DNA of 64,000 nt from JAPLDB01 sp038206355 (GCA_038206355.1 JBBRAY010000010.1:1-64000); one strand, 5' to 3'. Shown: positions 1-10,500, counted from the first letter of the stretch. Notes: generated by a model from the sequence alone, not told the origin. Numbers and translations are program-made.

Positions 1-8
1 ACTCCACC

Positions 9-254
9 TCATCTTGAGGTGCCAAATTGGCTCCTCAAGATAGCCCACTCAGCATCGTAAAGTTCAAACATAAAATCCTCCGGGAAAATATCAATGTTTC
101 TTCTAACCGCCCGTTTCAATGATTTTGTTTCGACGTTATAAAGTGAGGAGAGCTCAAAATCCAGCATTACTTTTTCCCCACGGATAAAATAAATCTGTTG
201 AAGGATATTTTCTTCTTTTATTATTAGGAATTGTTTTGGCATTGGGTTATCCAT
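9..254 (-). pseudogene. ORF6N-domain protein, broken by an in-frame TGA
   Basis: The 81-residue product carries the N-terminal half of an ORF6N domain: 'IRGEKVMLDFELSSLYNVE' near residues 24-42, then 'AVRRNIDIFPEDFMFEL' and 'LRSQFGTSR'. ORF6N domains (KilA-N relatives found in phage, mobile-element and Bacteroidota proteins) normally continue after this point with Trp-Gly-Gly and a conserved aromatic stretch. Here the codon after TSR is TGA and the next codons read Gly-Gly-Val up to the window edge, so the simplest reading is a TGG-to-TGA nonsense change in a gene that continues to the left. The rest is outside the window. A genuine short protein is possible but less likely because the domain is cut in the middle. 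Confidence 0.7.
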
Positions 255-263
255 TAAAAGTAG

Positions 264-416
264 TCACCTATTGAGACCGCTGAAAATGGAAACGCATATG
301 CGAAAGACAAAACTACCAATGAATTGAAAATTTATAGCCCGGTAAAAGCAGGATTGTTTTTAATACCGGGGTTAATGGGAAACCAAAAAGAATATGAAAA
401 AACCGGAGAATTCTAA
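264..416 (+). pseudogene. Possible C-terminal gene remnant without a start codon
   Basis: An open frame of 50 codons follows a TAG at 261-263 and ends in TAA at 414-416. It has no ATG start in frame. The translation (…NAYAKDKTTNELKIYSPVKA…LMGNQKEYEKTGEF) has ordinary amino-acid composition and could be the tail of a lost gene. It matches no family I recognise, and chance cannot be excluded. The rest of 255-528 shows nothing else. Confidence 0.25.
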
Positions 417-528
417 TTATATGATACATCTTCAAAAAAATTTCGGAATGAGAAACCCCTCCTGTGCTCATGTGGCTCCGAATGGACAATCTTCGACATA
501 AATGTTTTTTTATTTGAATAATGTATTT

Positions 529-615
529 CCTGAAGTAGACTTCCTTCGTCAGTCACTTCAGGCCCATGAAGCGAAATCACCCACGCTTTTGCGTGGGTGA
601 TTTCTGCTTCATGGG
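529..615. repeat. Two consecutive hairpins abutting the tRNA 3' end
   Basis: The first inverted repeat is CCTGAAGT (529-536) with ACTTCAGG (555-562). Directly next to it lies a much longer one: arms 563-586 and 591-615 pair over 24 bp with one bulged T (605) and a TTTT loop (587-590). The core arm is 'gaaatcacccacgc'. The second hairpin ends one base before the tRNA discriminator. In the tRNA's direction it could act as a 3' processing or termination structure, but no U-tract follows, so it is not a classical intrinsic terminator. Confidence 0.7.
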
Positions 616-687
616 TGGTCCCGCCCGGAGTCGAACCGGGAACACAAGCTTCGGAGGCTCATATTATATCCATTTAACTACGGAACC
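616..687 (-). tRNA. tRNA-Arg (anticodon CCG)
   Basis: The minus strand folds into a full cloverleaf of 72 nt. The acceptor stem is GGTTCCG/CGGGACC with one G-T pair and discriminator A at 616. The anticodon stem TGAGC/GCTTG encloses the loop CTCCGAA, giving anticodon CCG, which reads the arginine codon CGG. The T arm contains GGTTCGACTCC. No CCA end is encoded (the genome continues CCC), so CCA must be added by the tRNA nucleotidyltransferase. A spurious open frame overlaps it on the plus strand. Confidence 0.95.
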
Positions 688-689
688 AG

Positions 690-985
690 AGGTACGAATA
701 TCGAATAATTACGAATTTACAAATTACGAATATTCCAATAACAGCCTTGAATGCGCCTGTTTCAAAATTATGTTGACGGATTTCATTCGCATCTTCGCAA
801 GCATTGGATATTCGTACCTAAAAGTTTGCAAAACTAAAGTAATCTTTGGATGTTCGGCATTCAATTGAAATTGGCCGGATCTCATCGAAGTACGAATGTA
901 AGCTTACGAACATACAAATCAGGAAATATGGCGATTTCAAAAGATTCGTATTTCGTATTTTTGTATGTACCCTTTCGTACTTCGC
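690..985. repeat. Intergenic word-run spacer, 'tacgaat' family
   Basis: This spacer between the tRNA and the penicillin-acylase gene is dominated by degenerate repeats of tacgaat, attcgta and ttacaaat, scattered on both strands. There is no start-to-stop frame with protein-like composition and no terminator with a U-tract. The same words recur in at least six other spacers of the window. Confidence 0.7.
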
Positions 986-997
986 AGAGATCAAAAA

Positions 998-3415
998 TTA
1001 CTTCGCTACAGGTGTCATTACGAGATGATCTTTTGAATCCCGCACAATCTCTTCTCTCCCCATCCACTCCGTCCTCGTTTTACAATTGATGAACATCTCC
1101 GCCTGGTCGTCATAGTGTTTACTCATCAGGTTCCCGGATTGACCCGTTGGTAAAATACTCTGACCATGTTCGGGATCTGCAAAATCAAGCGTGCGCCTGA
1201 GGGCCGGACCGAATTTCACTATGTAGATTCCGTTTGAAGCCAGATCAAAACCGGCATTGTTCACCGTCTCATTTCCGCCCGGCGCCGGAAACGGCCCTAC
1301 ATTGAAAAATTTATTGAGTGGCTTCTGCTTGCCAACAGGGTGAGCATGCTCAATCGTATGCACACGTCCCCATTTCCATTCGCTGATGTCATCCCCGAAT
1401 TGTTTTTGTAAAGCAGTGATCATATTATCAAACGCCAAATCAAAAATCTGTTGACGGTTCTCAATTTTGTCTTTTGTCGTAATGTCATCATACCACACAC
1501 TTGAATCATTCATCAGCATCGGTACAATGGAATTTTTCTCAATGTGCGTTTGCTGGAAACGGAAAAAATCTTTTTCTCCGAGTTCATCGCCCATCATATT
1601 CCAGAGGATTTCATATTCCAGTTTGTAAAAAATCGTTGGCGCAACATCATCCATTTGCATCCTGCCGTCCCATGCTGAGAGAATCTCCGTAACTTTGTTA
1701 GCCAACACTGATTTTGATTTTACGTTGTCGCTTGTATTTGAAATAATATAATGCGCAAGTTCACCGGCAACAACGGAGGTCACATTGTTGTTGAGTTCAT
1801 TCATGTCACCAATGGAAAATTTTTGATCCCGGTTGAGAAATTCAGTAACCACACGCGCCCTGTCCTCGGGCGTATAATACCCGGGAATAGAAACACCACT
1901 CACCGAATCAGGTGCATTGTTGCAGGTGTACACGTATCCTGATGGTGGATTGATGCTGTGTGGGTTTTCAGAAAAATCATAAAACCCGAGCCAGTCGTCA
2001 TTGCCTGTTGAACCATCAAGCAGCAATCTCGATTCCACATGCGCAGGACGTTTCACGAGCTTCGCTGCTGCCCACCAGGCAATGTTACCTTTTGCATCGC
2101 CGTAAATTACATTCAATCCCGGCGTCGCCAGCTCAGAAATTCCTGCGCCAAACTCATCCAAAGAATTTGCTTTCACAAGGTTATAAGTGATTTCACAAAG
2201 GTTGCTCGGGAATTGTAAGAGTGTCCAGCATGCTGAAACAGGTGAAGCCGTGATGTCCTTGAAATCATGAATCACGTCATTGCAAACCGGACCATGAACT
2301 GTCGAACGGCAAGTAAGCTTCATGTCACCGCTGTCTTTCACGTGAATGATTTCTTCCCGAAGATCAAATGGCTTCCACTCTTCTTTATATTCATACTGAC
2401 CGGCATGCAATGAATCTGTTTTCTCCAGGAAAAAATCGAGGTCATCATTTTCTAAAATCGTCAACCCCCAGGCATGATCCTTTGTATGTCCGATAGCAGG
2501 AAATGGAAATCCGGCAAGGAAATTTCCATAGAGATTGAAGCCCGGACATTCCAGATAAGCCTCATACCACACACTTGGTTGCTGAAAACCGATGTGCGTG
2601 TCGTTGGCAAATAAAACTTTTCCCGACTGAGAATGGGAAGGCGCCACTGCCCAGGAATTACTTCCCAGCCACGGTTGAATGGGAAGGCGATTGAAAATGT
2701 CATCAAACAAACAGGCTTGCGAATTATTTTTTACGTACGAAGAATCACTTACATCAGATTGAACGCGTAACGTTCCGGGAACATAATCAAGTGCAATGTC
2801 TTTCAGGTAATTGTCGCCAAGTTTTTGTTTAATCTTTGTCATCAACGGATCGGTGCGGAATGCCATCTGAAAATTAAATGACATGAAGTCAACAATTAAA
2901 AACATGTCGTTGATGGTGTATTTATTTTTCGCAATTCCAAGCAAACGAAATTCTACAGGCGTCTTTCCATTTTCAATATATTGATTGATCCCGGCGATAT
3001 AAGCCACGGCATTTTTATAAAATTGCTTGTTCTGCTTCTTGGTAAATTCCCTTGCACTCCACTCTGCATGTTGTGCCAGTCCAAGCATCCTGAAAAATTT
3101 ATCCACGTCGGTCACCGAACTTCCAAAAAGTTCACTCAGCCTGCCGGCGCCAACCCTGCGGATGAGCTCCATCTGAAAAAGCCGCTCCTGTGCATGCACA
3201 TATCCCAAAGTACAGAAAACATCTTCTTCGTTATTTCCAAAAATGTGAGGAACTCCGAAGTCGTCAAAATATACGTCTGTCTTTTCATTTATACCGGCAA
3301 GAGATATTGTTCCGCTGTAAACGGGTTTTTGTGTGAGCAGAAAAATATAAACCGCTGCGATGACTACACAAACCAAAAGCAGCAATCCAAAAAAAATGCG
3401 TTTAAAATATTTCAT
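998..3415 (-). CDS. Penicillin acylase family protein (Ntn hydrolase)
   Basis: The 805-residue protein starts with a membrane anchor or signal peptide (hydrophobic residues 8-27) and is expected in the periplasm or on the membrane. Penicillin acylase family enzymes hydrolyse amide bonds of N-acyl compounds (beta-lactams, acyl-homoserine lactones, other acylated amines) and mature by self-cleavage before an N-terminal nucleophile. The signature 'LGSNSWAVA' is present, with Ser252 after Gly251 as the expected nucleophile of the beta chain, and the length fits the family. The C-terminal part contains 'HPVGKQKPLNKFFNVGPFP' and 'GQSGNLMSKHYDDQAEMF', typical of the beta chain. The natural substrate cannot be told from sequence. 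It stands alone, with word-run repeats downstream. Confidence 0.9.
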   Translation of the reverse strand: MKYFKRIFFGLLLLVCVVIAAVYIFLLTQKPVYSGTISLAGINEKTDVYFDDFGVPHIFGNNEEDVFCTLGYVHAQERLFQMELIRRVGAGRLSELFGSSVTDVDKFFRMLGLAQHAEWSAREFTKKQNKQFYKNAVAYIAGINQYIENGKTPVEFRLLGIAKNKYTINDMFLIVDFMSFNFQMAFRTDPLMTKIKQKLGDNYLKDIALDYVPGTLRVQSDVSDSSYVKNNSQACLFDDIFNRLPIQPWLGSNSWAVAPSHSQSGKVLFANDTHIGFQQPSVWYEAYLECPGFNLYGNFLAGFPFPAIGHTKDHAWGLTILENDDLDFFLEKTDSLHAGQYEYKEEWKPFDLREEIIHVKDSGDMKLTCRSTVHGPVCNDVIHDFKDITASPVSACWTLLQFPSNLCEITYNLVKANSLDEFGAGISELATPGLNVIYGDAKGNIAWWAAAKLVKRPAHVESRLLLDGSTGNDDWLGFYDFSENPHSINPPSGYVYTCNNAPDSVSGVSIPGYYTPEDRARVVTEFLNRDQKFSIGDMNELNNNVTSVVAGELAHYIISNTSDNVKSKSVLANKVTEILSAWDGRMQMDDVAPTIFYKLEYEILWNMMGDELGEKDFFRFQQTHIEKNSIVPMLMNDSSVWYDDITTKDKIENRQQIFDLAFDNMITALQKQFGDDISEWKWGRVHTIEHAHPVGKQKPLNKFFNVGPFPAPGGNETVNNAGFDLASNGIYIVKFGPALRRTLDFADPEHGQSILPTGQSGNLMSKHYDDQAEMFINCKTRTEWMGREEIVRDSKDHLVMTPVAK

Positions 3416-3551
3416 TAATTAATTATATTCCCCGGAGGAAGATTAGCAAATAAAAAAATTGCCAATGATTCACAGACTATTTTTTATGGTTTCCTAATAT
3501 CTGGCATCTGTGGCAATTTAAAATCTTAATACATCTTGCACCAAATCAACC

Positions 3552-4286
3552 TCACTCATTTTCTTTTTTCATCCTGTTCAGAAAACTCATCAGTGCTGCC
3601 CAATAGTCCTGGTTTCCGGGACTTGAACTCCACAGCACCTTTGATCCGTGATCTCCTTCCTCCTTCGGAATAAACTGCACCTTGAGCATTGAAACAATAT
3701 CCTTTGAAAGTTCAGTAACACCTGCCGCTTCTGACTTTGAGGAGGTGATCAGAACGGGTTTCCTTAGTCCGCTCACTTTTGAAGCGATATAATTTTTCTC
3801 TTCAAAATATTCTCCCGGACTAAAAGCAACAGCAGCAAAGACATGACCATTTTCTGCAGCGATTTTTAATGCCAGTGATGCAGAATAAGAACTGCCGATA
3901 ATAATAATCCTCCGGTGATATTTTTCATAGAGCCAGTTGACAGCAGCAACCATATCCTGTTCGGCATTGATAAACGTCTGCGCTTTATTCTTCTGTTTTG
4001 CATCCGCCGCAGTTTCGTTCTTTACACCATTTACTTCAGCACCAACGCGCTGATCTATGGAAAGGCAATTGAATCCAAATGTGTTCAGTTTTTTAGCCGT
4101 TTCAAGATATTCACCCCTACTGAAACCATTCTGATGACAAAGTAAAATTGTCTGGCTTTCGGAGTTAACCGGGTACCAATCGGCTGTAACGGTAACGCCA
4201 TCAGGTGACGGAAACGTTACTTTCAATTGTGCATATGTATGCTGAAAACAGGTGAGAAGAATAATCAGGAAAACGCTGGGTTTCAT
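3552..4286 (-). CDS. Secreted alpha/beta hydrolase
   Basis: The 244-residue protein has a signal peptide (residues 1-19, ending TYA-Q) and an alpha/beta-hydrolase fold of the dienelactone hydrolase or S33-like type. The nucleophile elbow is 'IIGSSYSASLAL' with Ser133; the second Gly of the usual GxSxG is a Ser. The probable catalytic His is His213 in 'EEGDHGSKVLW'. 'ILLCHQNGFSRGEY' near residue 47 is the oxyanion-hole strand. The protein is expected in the periplasm. Substrate unknown. The gene follows the strand of its neighbours but has about 130-bp gaps on both sides, so it is probably its own unit. Confidence 0.8.
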   Translation of the reverse strand: MKPSVFLIILLTCFQHTYAQLKVTFPSPDGVTVTADWYPVNSESQTILLCHQNGFSRGEYLETAKKLNTFGFNCLSIDQRVGAEVNGVKNETAADAKQKNKAQTFINAEQDMVAAVNWLYEKYHRRIIIIGSSYSASLALKIAAENGHVFAAVAFSPGEYFEEKNYIASKVSGLRKPVLITSSKSEAAGVTELSKDIVSMLKVQFIPKEEGDHGSKVLWSSSPGNQDYWAALMSFLNRMKKENE

Positions 4287-4420
4287 TTCTTGTAAGGACT
4301 AAAATTAGGAAGGCAATTTATATGAATCATTCCTGAAATTCTAAATATTTAAATAATTAAATTATTGGTTATCCAGATATGAATACAAAACCAGAATGCA
4401 TTCATGATAAAATCCACTCT

Positions 4421-4993
4421 TCATTTTTGCTGAGCAAGTATTTTTTCGATGACGGCCGGATAGTGTTCATGCTCGAGTGCGTGAATTTTTTCTGCAAGCG
4501 ATACCGGCGTTTCATTATTTTCCAAGTCACAAACTGACTGGAAAATAATTTCTCCTTCGTCAAATTTTTCATTTACATAATGAATGGTAATGCCTGATTT
4601 TTTTTCGCCGGCGCTGATCACTGCTTCATGCACCTTCATCCCGTAAAATCCTTTTCCCCCATGTAAGGGAAGCAAAGCGGGATGTATGTTGATGATTTTA
4701 CCGGGAAATTTTCTGATGAGTGAATCCGGTACCAGCCATAAGAATCCCGCCAATACGATCAAATCAATTTTCAAACGCAGCAACAGTTTTTCAATCTTGT
4801 CTGACTCATAAAATTCCTGTCGCGTAAAAACCATGGAAGGAGTATGCAGGTTTTTCGCGCGTTCAATTACAATGGCTTTTGGATTATTGCACATCACTAC
4901 CTCTGTGATGACTTTTCCCCGGGCTTTAAAATGACTGATGATTTTCTCTGCATTCGTTCCTGATCCTGATGCAAAGATGGCAATGCGTTTCAT
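4421..4993 (-). CDS. purN: Phosphoribosylglycinamide formyltransferase
   Basis: PurN transfers a formyl group from 10-formyl-tetrahydrofolate to GAR, the third step of purine synthesis in the cytoplasm. The protein begins 'MKRIAIFASGSGTNAEKI', the phosphate-binding loop of the family. The catalytic triad is visible as Asn102 and His104 in 'INIHPALLPLHGG' and Asp145 in 'KFDEGEII'. I place the start at 4993 rather than at an upstream in-frame ATG (5044): from 4993 the protein is 190 residues, the usual length, and the conserved N-terminus begins right there. Confidence 0.95.
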   Translation of the reverse strand: MKRIAIFASGSGTNAEKIISHFKARGKVITEVVMCNNPKAIVIERAKNLHTPSMVFTRQEFYESDKIEKLLLRLKIDLIVLAGFLWLVPDSLIRKFPGKIINIHPALLPLHGGKGFYGMKVHEAVISAGEKKSGITIHYVNEKFDEGEIIFQSVCDLENNETPVSLAEKIHALEHEHYPAVIEKILAQQK

Positions 4994-5181
4994 GAATTTT
5001 TCCGGATATAAGTATACTGTAATCAGGGTACTACTGATCTTCACACGACGTTGTGTGGCAGGTAATATTACAACTTCCTCAACGGAAGTTAAAAACAGTT
5101 GCCTATAGAAATCATTGAGTTTTTAACATTCTGTTTACCTGAAACAAATTTCTCTACTTTGGCGGAATAATCAAAAAAATT

Positions 5182-5829
5182 ATGTCAGCCAATTCAATAT
5201 TTCAGTTTTTAGTACCCAAAGACAGAAAATTTTACCCGCTTTTTGAAGAAGCATCTGCCAACCTGGTAGAGATCGCAAAGGTTCTTTGTGAAATGCTCAA
5301 TACCAGCGGTATGGAAAAACGAAAGGTGCTGATCCGTCAGATCGAAAAGCTTGAACACAAGGGCGATGAAATCACCCATCGTATATTTAAAGAGGTCGGC
5401 GTCACTTTTATCACTCCATTCGATCGGGAAGACATACAGCGACTGGCCTCTGTGCTTGATGATGTGCTTGATTTTATTCATGGTGCGGCCAAGCGCGTTG
5501 ACCTATACAAAGTGGATCCGATTCACCCATCCATGATTAAACTTGCGGATCTTATTTTACAAAGTGCTGAACAGGTCAACATTGCCGTCTCCGGATTACG
5601 CAGCAGTCGTACCTATACCAGGGTTCGTGAGGCGCTTGTAAAAATAAATTCCCTTGAAAATCACGCTGATGATGTTTTTGACAATGCCGTAGCGCGTTTG
5701 TTTGAGGACAATGTTACTGCTATCGAGGTGATAAAAGTGAAAGAAGTATTGTCAGCACTGGAAACCGCCACCGATAAATGCGAGGATGCTGCCAATGTAA
5801 TGGAGTCCGTGATTGTAAAATTCTCCTAA
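5182..5829 (+). CDS. DUF47 / PhoU-like phosphate-transport accessory protein
   Basis: The 215-residue all-helical protein belongs to the DUF47 (TIGR00153) family, distant relatives of PhoU that are encoded next to PiT phosphate transporters and are thought to modulate them. The typical metal-binding style motifs are present: 'KLEHKGDEITHRIF' near residues 57-70, 'DREDIQRLASVLDDVLDFI' near 80-98 and 'ENHADDVFDNAV' near 160. It lies 35 bp upstream of the PiT gene on the same strand, which strongly suggests a two-gene operon. Cytoplasmic. Confidence 0.9.
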   Translation: MSANSIFQFLVPKDRKFYPLFEEASANLVEIAKVLCEMLNTSGMEKRKVLIRQIEKLEHKGDEITHRIFKEVGVTFITPFDREDIQRLASVLDDVLDFIHGAAKRVDLYKVDPIHPSMIKLADLILQSAEQVNIAVSGLRSSRTYTRVREALVKINSLENHADDVFDNAVARLFEDNVTAIEVIKVKEVLSALETATDKCEDAANVMESVIVKFS

Positions 5830-5864
5830 ACCCATTCTGACACCGATTTGCATAAAAAAACACC

Positions 5865-6851
5865 ATGACATTATTCATTCTTGTTGTAATACTTGCGCTG
5901 ATTTTTGATTTTATTAATGGTTTTCATGATGCTGCCAACTCCATCGCAACGATCGTTTCAACCAAGGTACTTTCGCCGGTTACAGCTGTATTGTGGGCCG
6001 CAGGATTTAACTTCCTCGCCTTCTGGCTTTTCAAACTGAAAGTAGCAGATACTGTTTCAAAGACAGTGCAGACAAGCGCCATCACACTTGAAGTTATTCT
6101 TTGCGGAATTATTGCTGCCATCATCTGGAATCTTTTCACCTGGTGGAGAGGAATTCCTTCGAGTTCATCACACACACTCATCGGAGGATTTGCCGGTGCT
6201 GCCATTGCACATGCCGGATGGGATGTTGTCAGATTAGATAAAGTAACCCCTGTACTTCAATTTATTTTGCTGGCACCCATCATTGGATTGCTGGTGTCGT
6301 ACCTGATTTCAGTACTGATGCTTCACATATTTAAACGCACCAATCCGCATAAGGTCAACAAACTTTTTCATGTCCTGCAACTTGTATCCTCTGCTGCATT
6401 CAGCCTTGGACATGGTGGTAATGACGCGCAAAAAGTAATGGGAATTATCGGTGCGGCGATGATTGTGAACGGCACACTCACCGATATTAATTCTTTGCCG
6501 GCATGGGTTGAAATTGCATGCTACACTTCCATTGCATTTGGAACGCTCTTCGGCGGCTGGCGCATTGTTAAAACAATGGGCAGCAAAATCACCAAACTTG
6601 CACCTTTCGAAGGTTTCGCTGCGGAAACAGCGGGGGCCGTTACACTTTTCAGTACGGGTGCACTCGGCATTCCTGTGAGCACAACACACACCATCACAGG
6701 TGCCATCATTGGCGTTGGAATAACGAAACGGATTTCTGCTGTAAGATGGGGAGTTACGATCGACCTGATTTGGGCGTGGGTACTTACCATTCCTGTTTCA
6801 GCCTTTTTGGGTGGCGTCATCTACTACTTGCTGGTGCTCTTTTCGAAGTAA
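5865..6851 (+). CDS. PiT-family inorganic phosphate transporter
   Basis: The 328-residue integral membrane protein has the two PiT signatures: 'FINGFHDAANSIATIVSTK' near residues 16-34, and the C-terminal partner region 'FSLGHGGNDAQKVMGIIGAA' followed by 'STTHTITGAIIGVG'. PiT proteins take up phosphate (often as metal-phosphate) by proton or cation symport. The short length is normal for bacterial PiT proteins without a large central loop. It is the second gene after DUF47 and converges on the gene at 6860, only 8 bp away, with no obvious terminator between them. Confidence 0.93.
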   Translation: MTLFILVVILALIFDFINGFHDAANSIATIVSTKVLSPVTAVLWAAGFNFLAFWLFKLKVADTVSKTVQTSAITLEVILCGIIAAIIWNLFTWWRGIPSSSSHTLIGGFAGAAIAHAGWDVVRLDKVTPVLQFILLAPIIGLLVSYLISVLMLHIFKRTNPHKVNKLFHVLQLVSSAAFSLGHGGNDAQKVMGIIGAAMIVNGTLTDINSLPAWVEIACYTSIAFGTLFGGWRIVKTMGSKITKLAPFEGFAAETAGAVTLFSTGALGIPVSTTHTITGAIIGVGITKRISAVRWGVTIDLIWAWVLTIPVSAFLGGVIYYLLVLFSK

Positions 6852-6859
6852 GAAAAAAA

Positions 6860-7471
6860 TTATTTCGCGTTTGAATTGACCAGACACCGTGGCACATTCC
6901 AGTGGCCTGCATATTTTTTCATGTCTAAGACTCTCCTTTCACAATCCAGTGAACGACCCTGATTATCCTTCAGAATAATTTTCATTTCACCGTTTAGAAT
7001 TCCTGTGATGATGATTTTTTGAATCTCCTCTCCCGAAAGTGATTTGTTTTTTATTGCTGCTTCAATTCCTTTTCTGTTATTGAACAGATCCATGGCCCCG
7101 GCAATTGAATCGGAAAAAATTTCTTCTCCCTGAAGTCGTTTTTTAAAGTCAAGATAATTTCCTTTCTCATGTGCTTTTCCGAGAGACATTGCTTTGCGAC
7201 TGCACATTACCTGTGATAGCCGCGCCATCCAGTATGCATGTCTGAAGGCATCTACTTGTCCGCCGTCGGCATCATGATCGAGCAAGGAATCATTTTCCAT
7301 CTCCTTCGAAAGCGCCCTTGCTTCAACACTCATGCGGTATGCTTTCTTTGCAACAAAAGGATGAAACACCACCCAGCATTTTTCAGGTCGTGATAATTTT
7401 TTGAAATCAGATTTTTGTGAATAGGAGAATGCGGGAAGAAAGAAAAGAAAAAATAATATCCGGAGTTTCAT
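6860..7471 (-). CDS. Secreted DUF6973-like protein
   Basis: From the second ATG (7471) the 203-residue protein starts with a clear signal peptide (MKLRILFFLFFLPAFSYS). An upstream ATG at 7480 would add three residues. The core contains 'GQVDAFRHAYWMARLSQ' and 'AMSLGKAHEKGN', then 'GAMDLFNNRKGIEAA'. This Asp-Ala-Phe-Arg-His-Ala pattern with a later Ala-His-Glu and Met-Asp-Leu-x-Asn-Asn is typical of the DUF6973 group. The conserved His and Asp residues suggest metal or catalytic sites, but the function is unknown. Periplasmic or exported. Confidence 0.6.
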   Translation of the reverse strand: MKLRILFFLFFLPAFSYSQKSDFKKLSRPEKCWVVFHPFVAKKAYRMSVEARALSKEMENDSLLDHDADGGQVDAFRHAYWMARLSQVMCSRKAMSLGKAHEKGNYLDFKKRLQGEEIFSDSIAGAMDLFNNRKGIEAAIKNKSLSGEEIQKIIITGILNGEMKIILKDNQGRSLDCERRVLDMKKYAGHWNVPRCLVNSNAK

Positions 7472-7585
7472 CTCATACAAAGGTACAAAGGCAGTCGTTC
7501 ACATCAGATTAGACAAATTAACAATCCGGAAAAGCCAGCAACTCCCTGTCTCCTCTTCTCCATGTCTCCCGTTCTCCGGAGACCC

Positions 7586-10500
7586 CTACTTCTCTTCACG
7601 AATTACTTCAATCCACCCATGATAACTGCGCTTTCGGGTTTCAAGGATGAAATAAAAAACATCTGCCTTTAATCCGTGCGCATCCCAGTCATTCTGATAA
7701 TCATTGGACGTATAAACCATCAATCCCCAACGATCCCAGATTTTTAATTTGCTGCCCGGAGGTAAATTTTTGATTGCGAAATAATCATTGTATCCCGGTG
7801 TTCCCGGAAAAGGTGTAAAGACATTTGGAATAATGAAAGGCTCAAAGTCAATCACAAAATAATCCGAGGCAGTTCCACATGGTCCCGTAACGTTGGCTGT
7901 GATGATTACTGAATCCAGCTCGTAATCAGCAGCACTTGGAATGTAAACTCCATTAATTGAAGAATCATTCGGTGAAAATGTTCCTGACCCGCTTGTAGTA
8001 AAATGAACGGACGTTACATAATTTGTGCTCGTACCCAAAGGTATTTCTACACCACTTCCATTTCCGTCACTGATCAATGTATCCCCGCGCGTTTGTACAA
8101 ATGGCAGATTACTAAATGTTATCAGAATAGTATCGGTGAGATTGATGCATGCTCCCGTTGCATAAGCCACCAGATGAACTGATCCAACGAGAGTATCATT
8201 TGCTCCGGGATAGTAAAAAGTATTTTGCTGCAGACTGTCAGAAAATAATCCATCACCCAACGAATTCCAGTACATCTGTCCGGCATTGACTACTGATCCT
8301 GAAAGTGCAACAGAATCACCAAGGCAGGAAATCATATCAGCGCCGGCAGCAGGAATCCCCGGAGGAATAACATGAATGGTGACTGATTCCGTGTCAGGAC
8401 AATTGAAATTATTATTTACGATAACAGTGAAAACCGAATCGGTAATCGGACTTGCAAAAATGGTTGCTGTTGCTGCTCCATTATTCGTCCACTGATATGT
8501 TCCTCCCCCGGTTGCAGTGATTGATGTGGTACTTCCCCAGCAAAGCGTATCAGGGAAAGCGGTGATCACAGTATTGGGAGCAGGAACGACATTGAGTATT
8601 ACATGCGCCGTATCATTCCCGCACATTGCGGAAGTAAGCACCATCGTCAGGTTCACCATTCCTGAATCGGATGGTCCGGGAATATAAACAGGTGAAGCGA
8701 TTGTGCTGTCGCTGAAAGTTCCGCTGCCTGAAGTACTCCATTGTATTGATCCGAAATTTGTATTGCCGGAAATCTGCAATTGAATATTTCTGCAAAGCGT
8801 AATTGAATCGGGAGTCGCCGTTGCAACAGGCAGCGGATTCATCGTTACAATGAAATTAGATAGCGCACTCACGCATCCATACTGATTAATCGCAATCAGC
8901 GTAACGATTCCCGTAGATGCCGTTGAATCCCAGTTTACAAAAATGCTGTCTGTATTTAGTCCGCTTGCTATCGTACCACCGGTTACCGACCAGCTATACG
9001 TTACTCCTCCGACGAGTGGCGTTGTATAAATCTGCATCGTATCACCCGCACAAACTGTTGAAGCACCAAGCACTGAAGGTTGTGGCGGAACAGGGAAAAT
9101 ATAAACGGTCATCTGAACACCGGCTCCGGTACAGCCCACAGCGTTTGTTTCACTTACCGTAAGCGTTCCAACACCCGTACTTCCCCATTGAATATTTACT
9201 GTATTGTTAATGTTGCTTCCTGTAATTATTCCATTGGTAACGCTCCAGTTGTAAACAGAACCGGCATTGAAGGTGACAGCATATGTTACAATGCTGTTCT
9301 CGCAAACAGAATCCGGACCACTGATCATTGAAGTTACGGGAAGCGGATTGATCGTAACGGAAATTGTTTGCGGAGTTCCGGGGCAACCGAACGCATTTGT
9401 ATCAACAACAGATAGTGTTCCCGTTCCTGCACTATCCCAGTTGACGCTAATGGTTCCTGTCCCCTGTCCTGTCACAATGGTTCCGTTTGAAATCGTCCAG
9501 GTATAATTTCCGACCGATGGCGTTACTGAATAAATAATTCCGAGCGCACTGTCACAGGTAATGAGGGCGCCGGAAATTACAGATGTTTGCGGAACCGGAT
9601 TTACTGTAACAGTAATTGTATCAGATGCAGAACAGGTATTGATAGCGCCTGTAACAATGTATTGATAAGGCGAACCTGCTGATGTAAGTCCGGATAAATT
9701 AATGGATGATGTGGTATCTCCTCCGGGGCTCCATAAAAAGGTATTCGCTCCTGCTGCACTCAATGTAGTGGAGCTTCCCTCGCAAATAACCGGGTTCGCA
9801 GAAACCACAAGTGTAACACCGTTTACAACAGTAACCGTTTGGTTTACGCGTTTGATACAACCGGTAATGGCATCGGTAACCTCAATTGAAAACAAATACA
9901 CGCCAGCTCCACAGGTACTGAAATCAAATGATTGCGATGATGTGTTTGTTGCATTCGGAGTTACACAACCCGGAATGGTATCCCACAAATATGTTGAGCC
10001 GGGGCTTGCACCAAAAATCGAAATGGTTGAAGTTAGTACAGGATCATTGGTGCAAATAAAAGGATTGGCTGCAGCAACAGATGGTGTCGGGTAAATGGAG
10101 ATGGTATCTGCATAAGTGGAATCACATCCGAGCGTATCAGAAACGGTGAGGTAAAATATTGTAGCAGAACCTATCGTTGCAGTGGTAATCAATGCCGTAG
10201 TATCGGCAATATTTGCAGAAGGGTTATTCGATGTCCAGTGATAAATTGTTCCTGATGTGGTATCACTTCCTGTTCCGTCGAGGAGAATGGTGGTAGTGGT
10301 TGCATCGCAGATGAGATTCGGAGTTCCCGCCACAACCGCTGCCGGCAATGGATTCTGGTGAGCAGTTACCGATGCAGTATCAGCACAACCTGACGACGGA
10401 TCAATAACGATCAGCACAAATGAATCCGTAGCACAGATTACTGACGTAGCATTTGCCATCGTGGAATTACTTACGACATTACCTGATGTGCTCGTCCATG

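Noticed and set aside
566..868. 100-codon open frame over the tRNA
   Set aside because: Includes the tRNA-Arg sequence and word-runs; not a protein gene.
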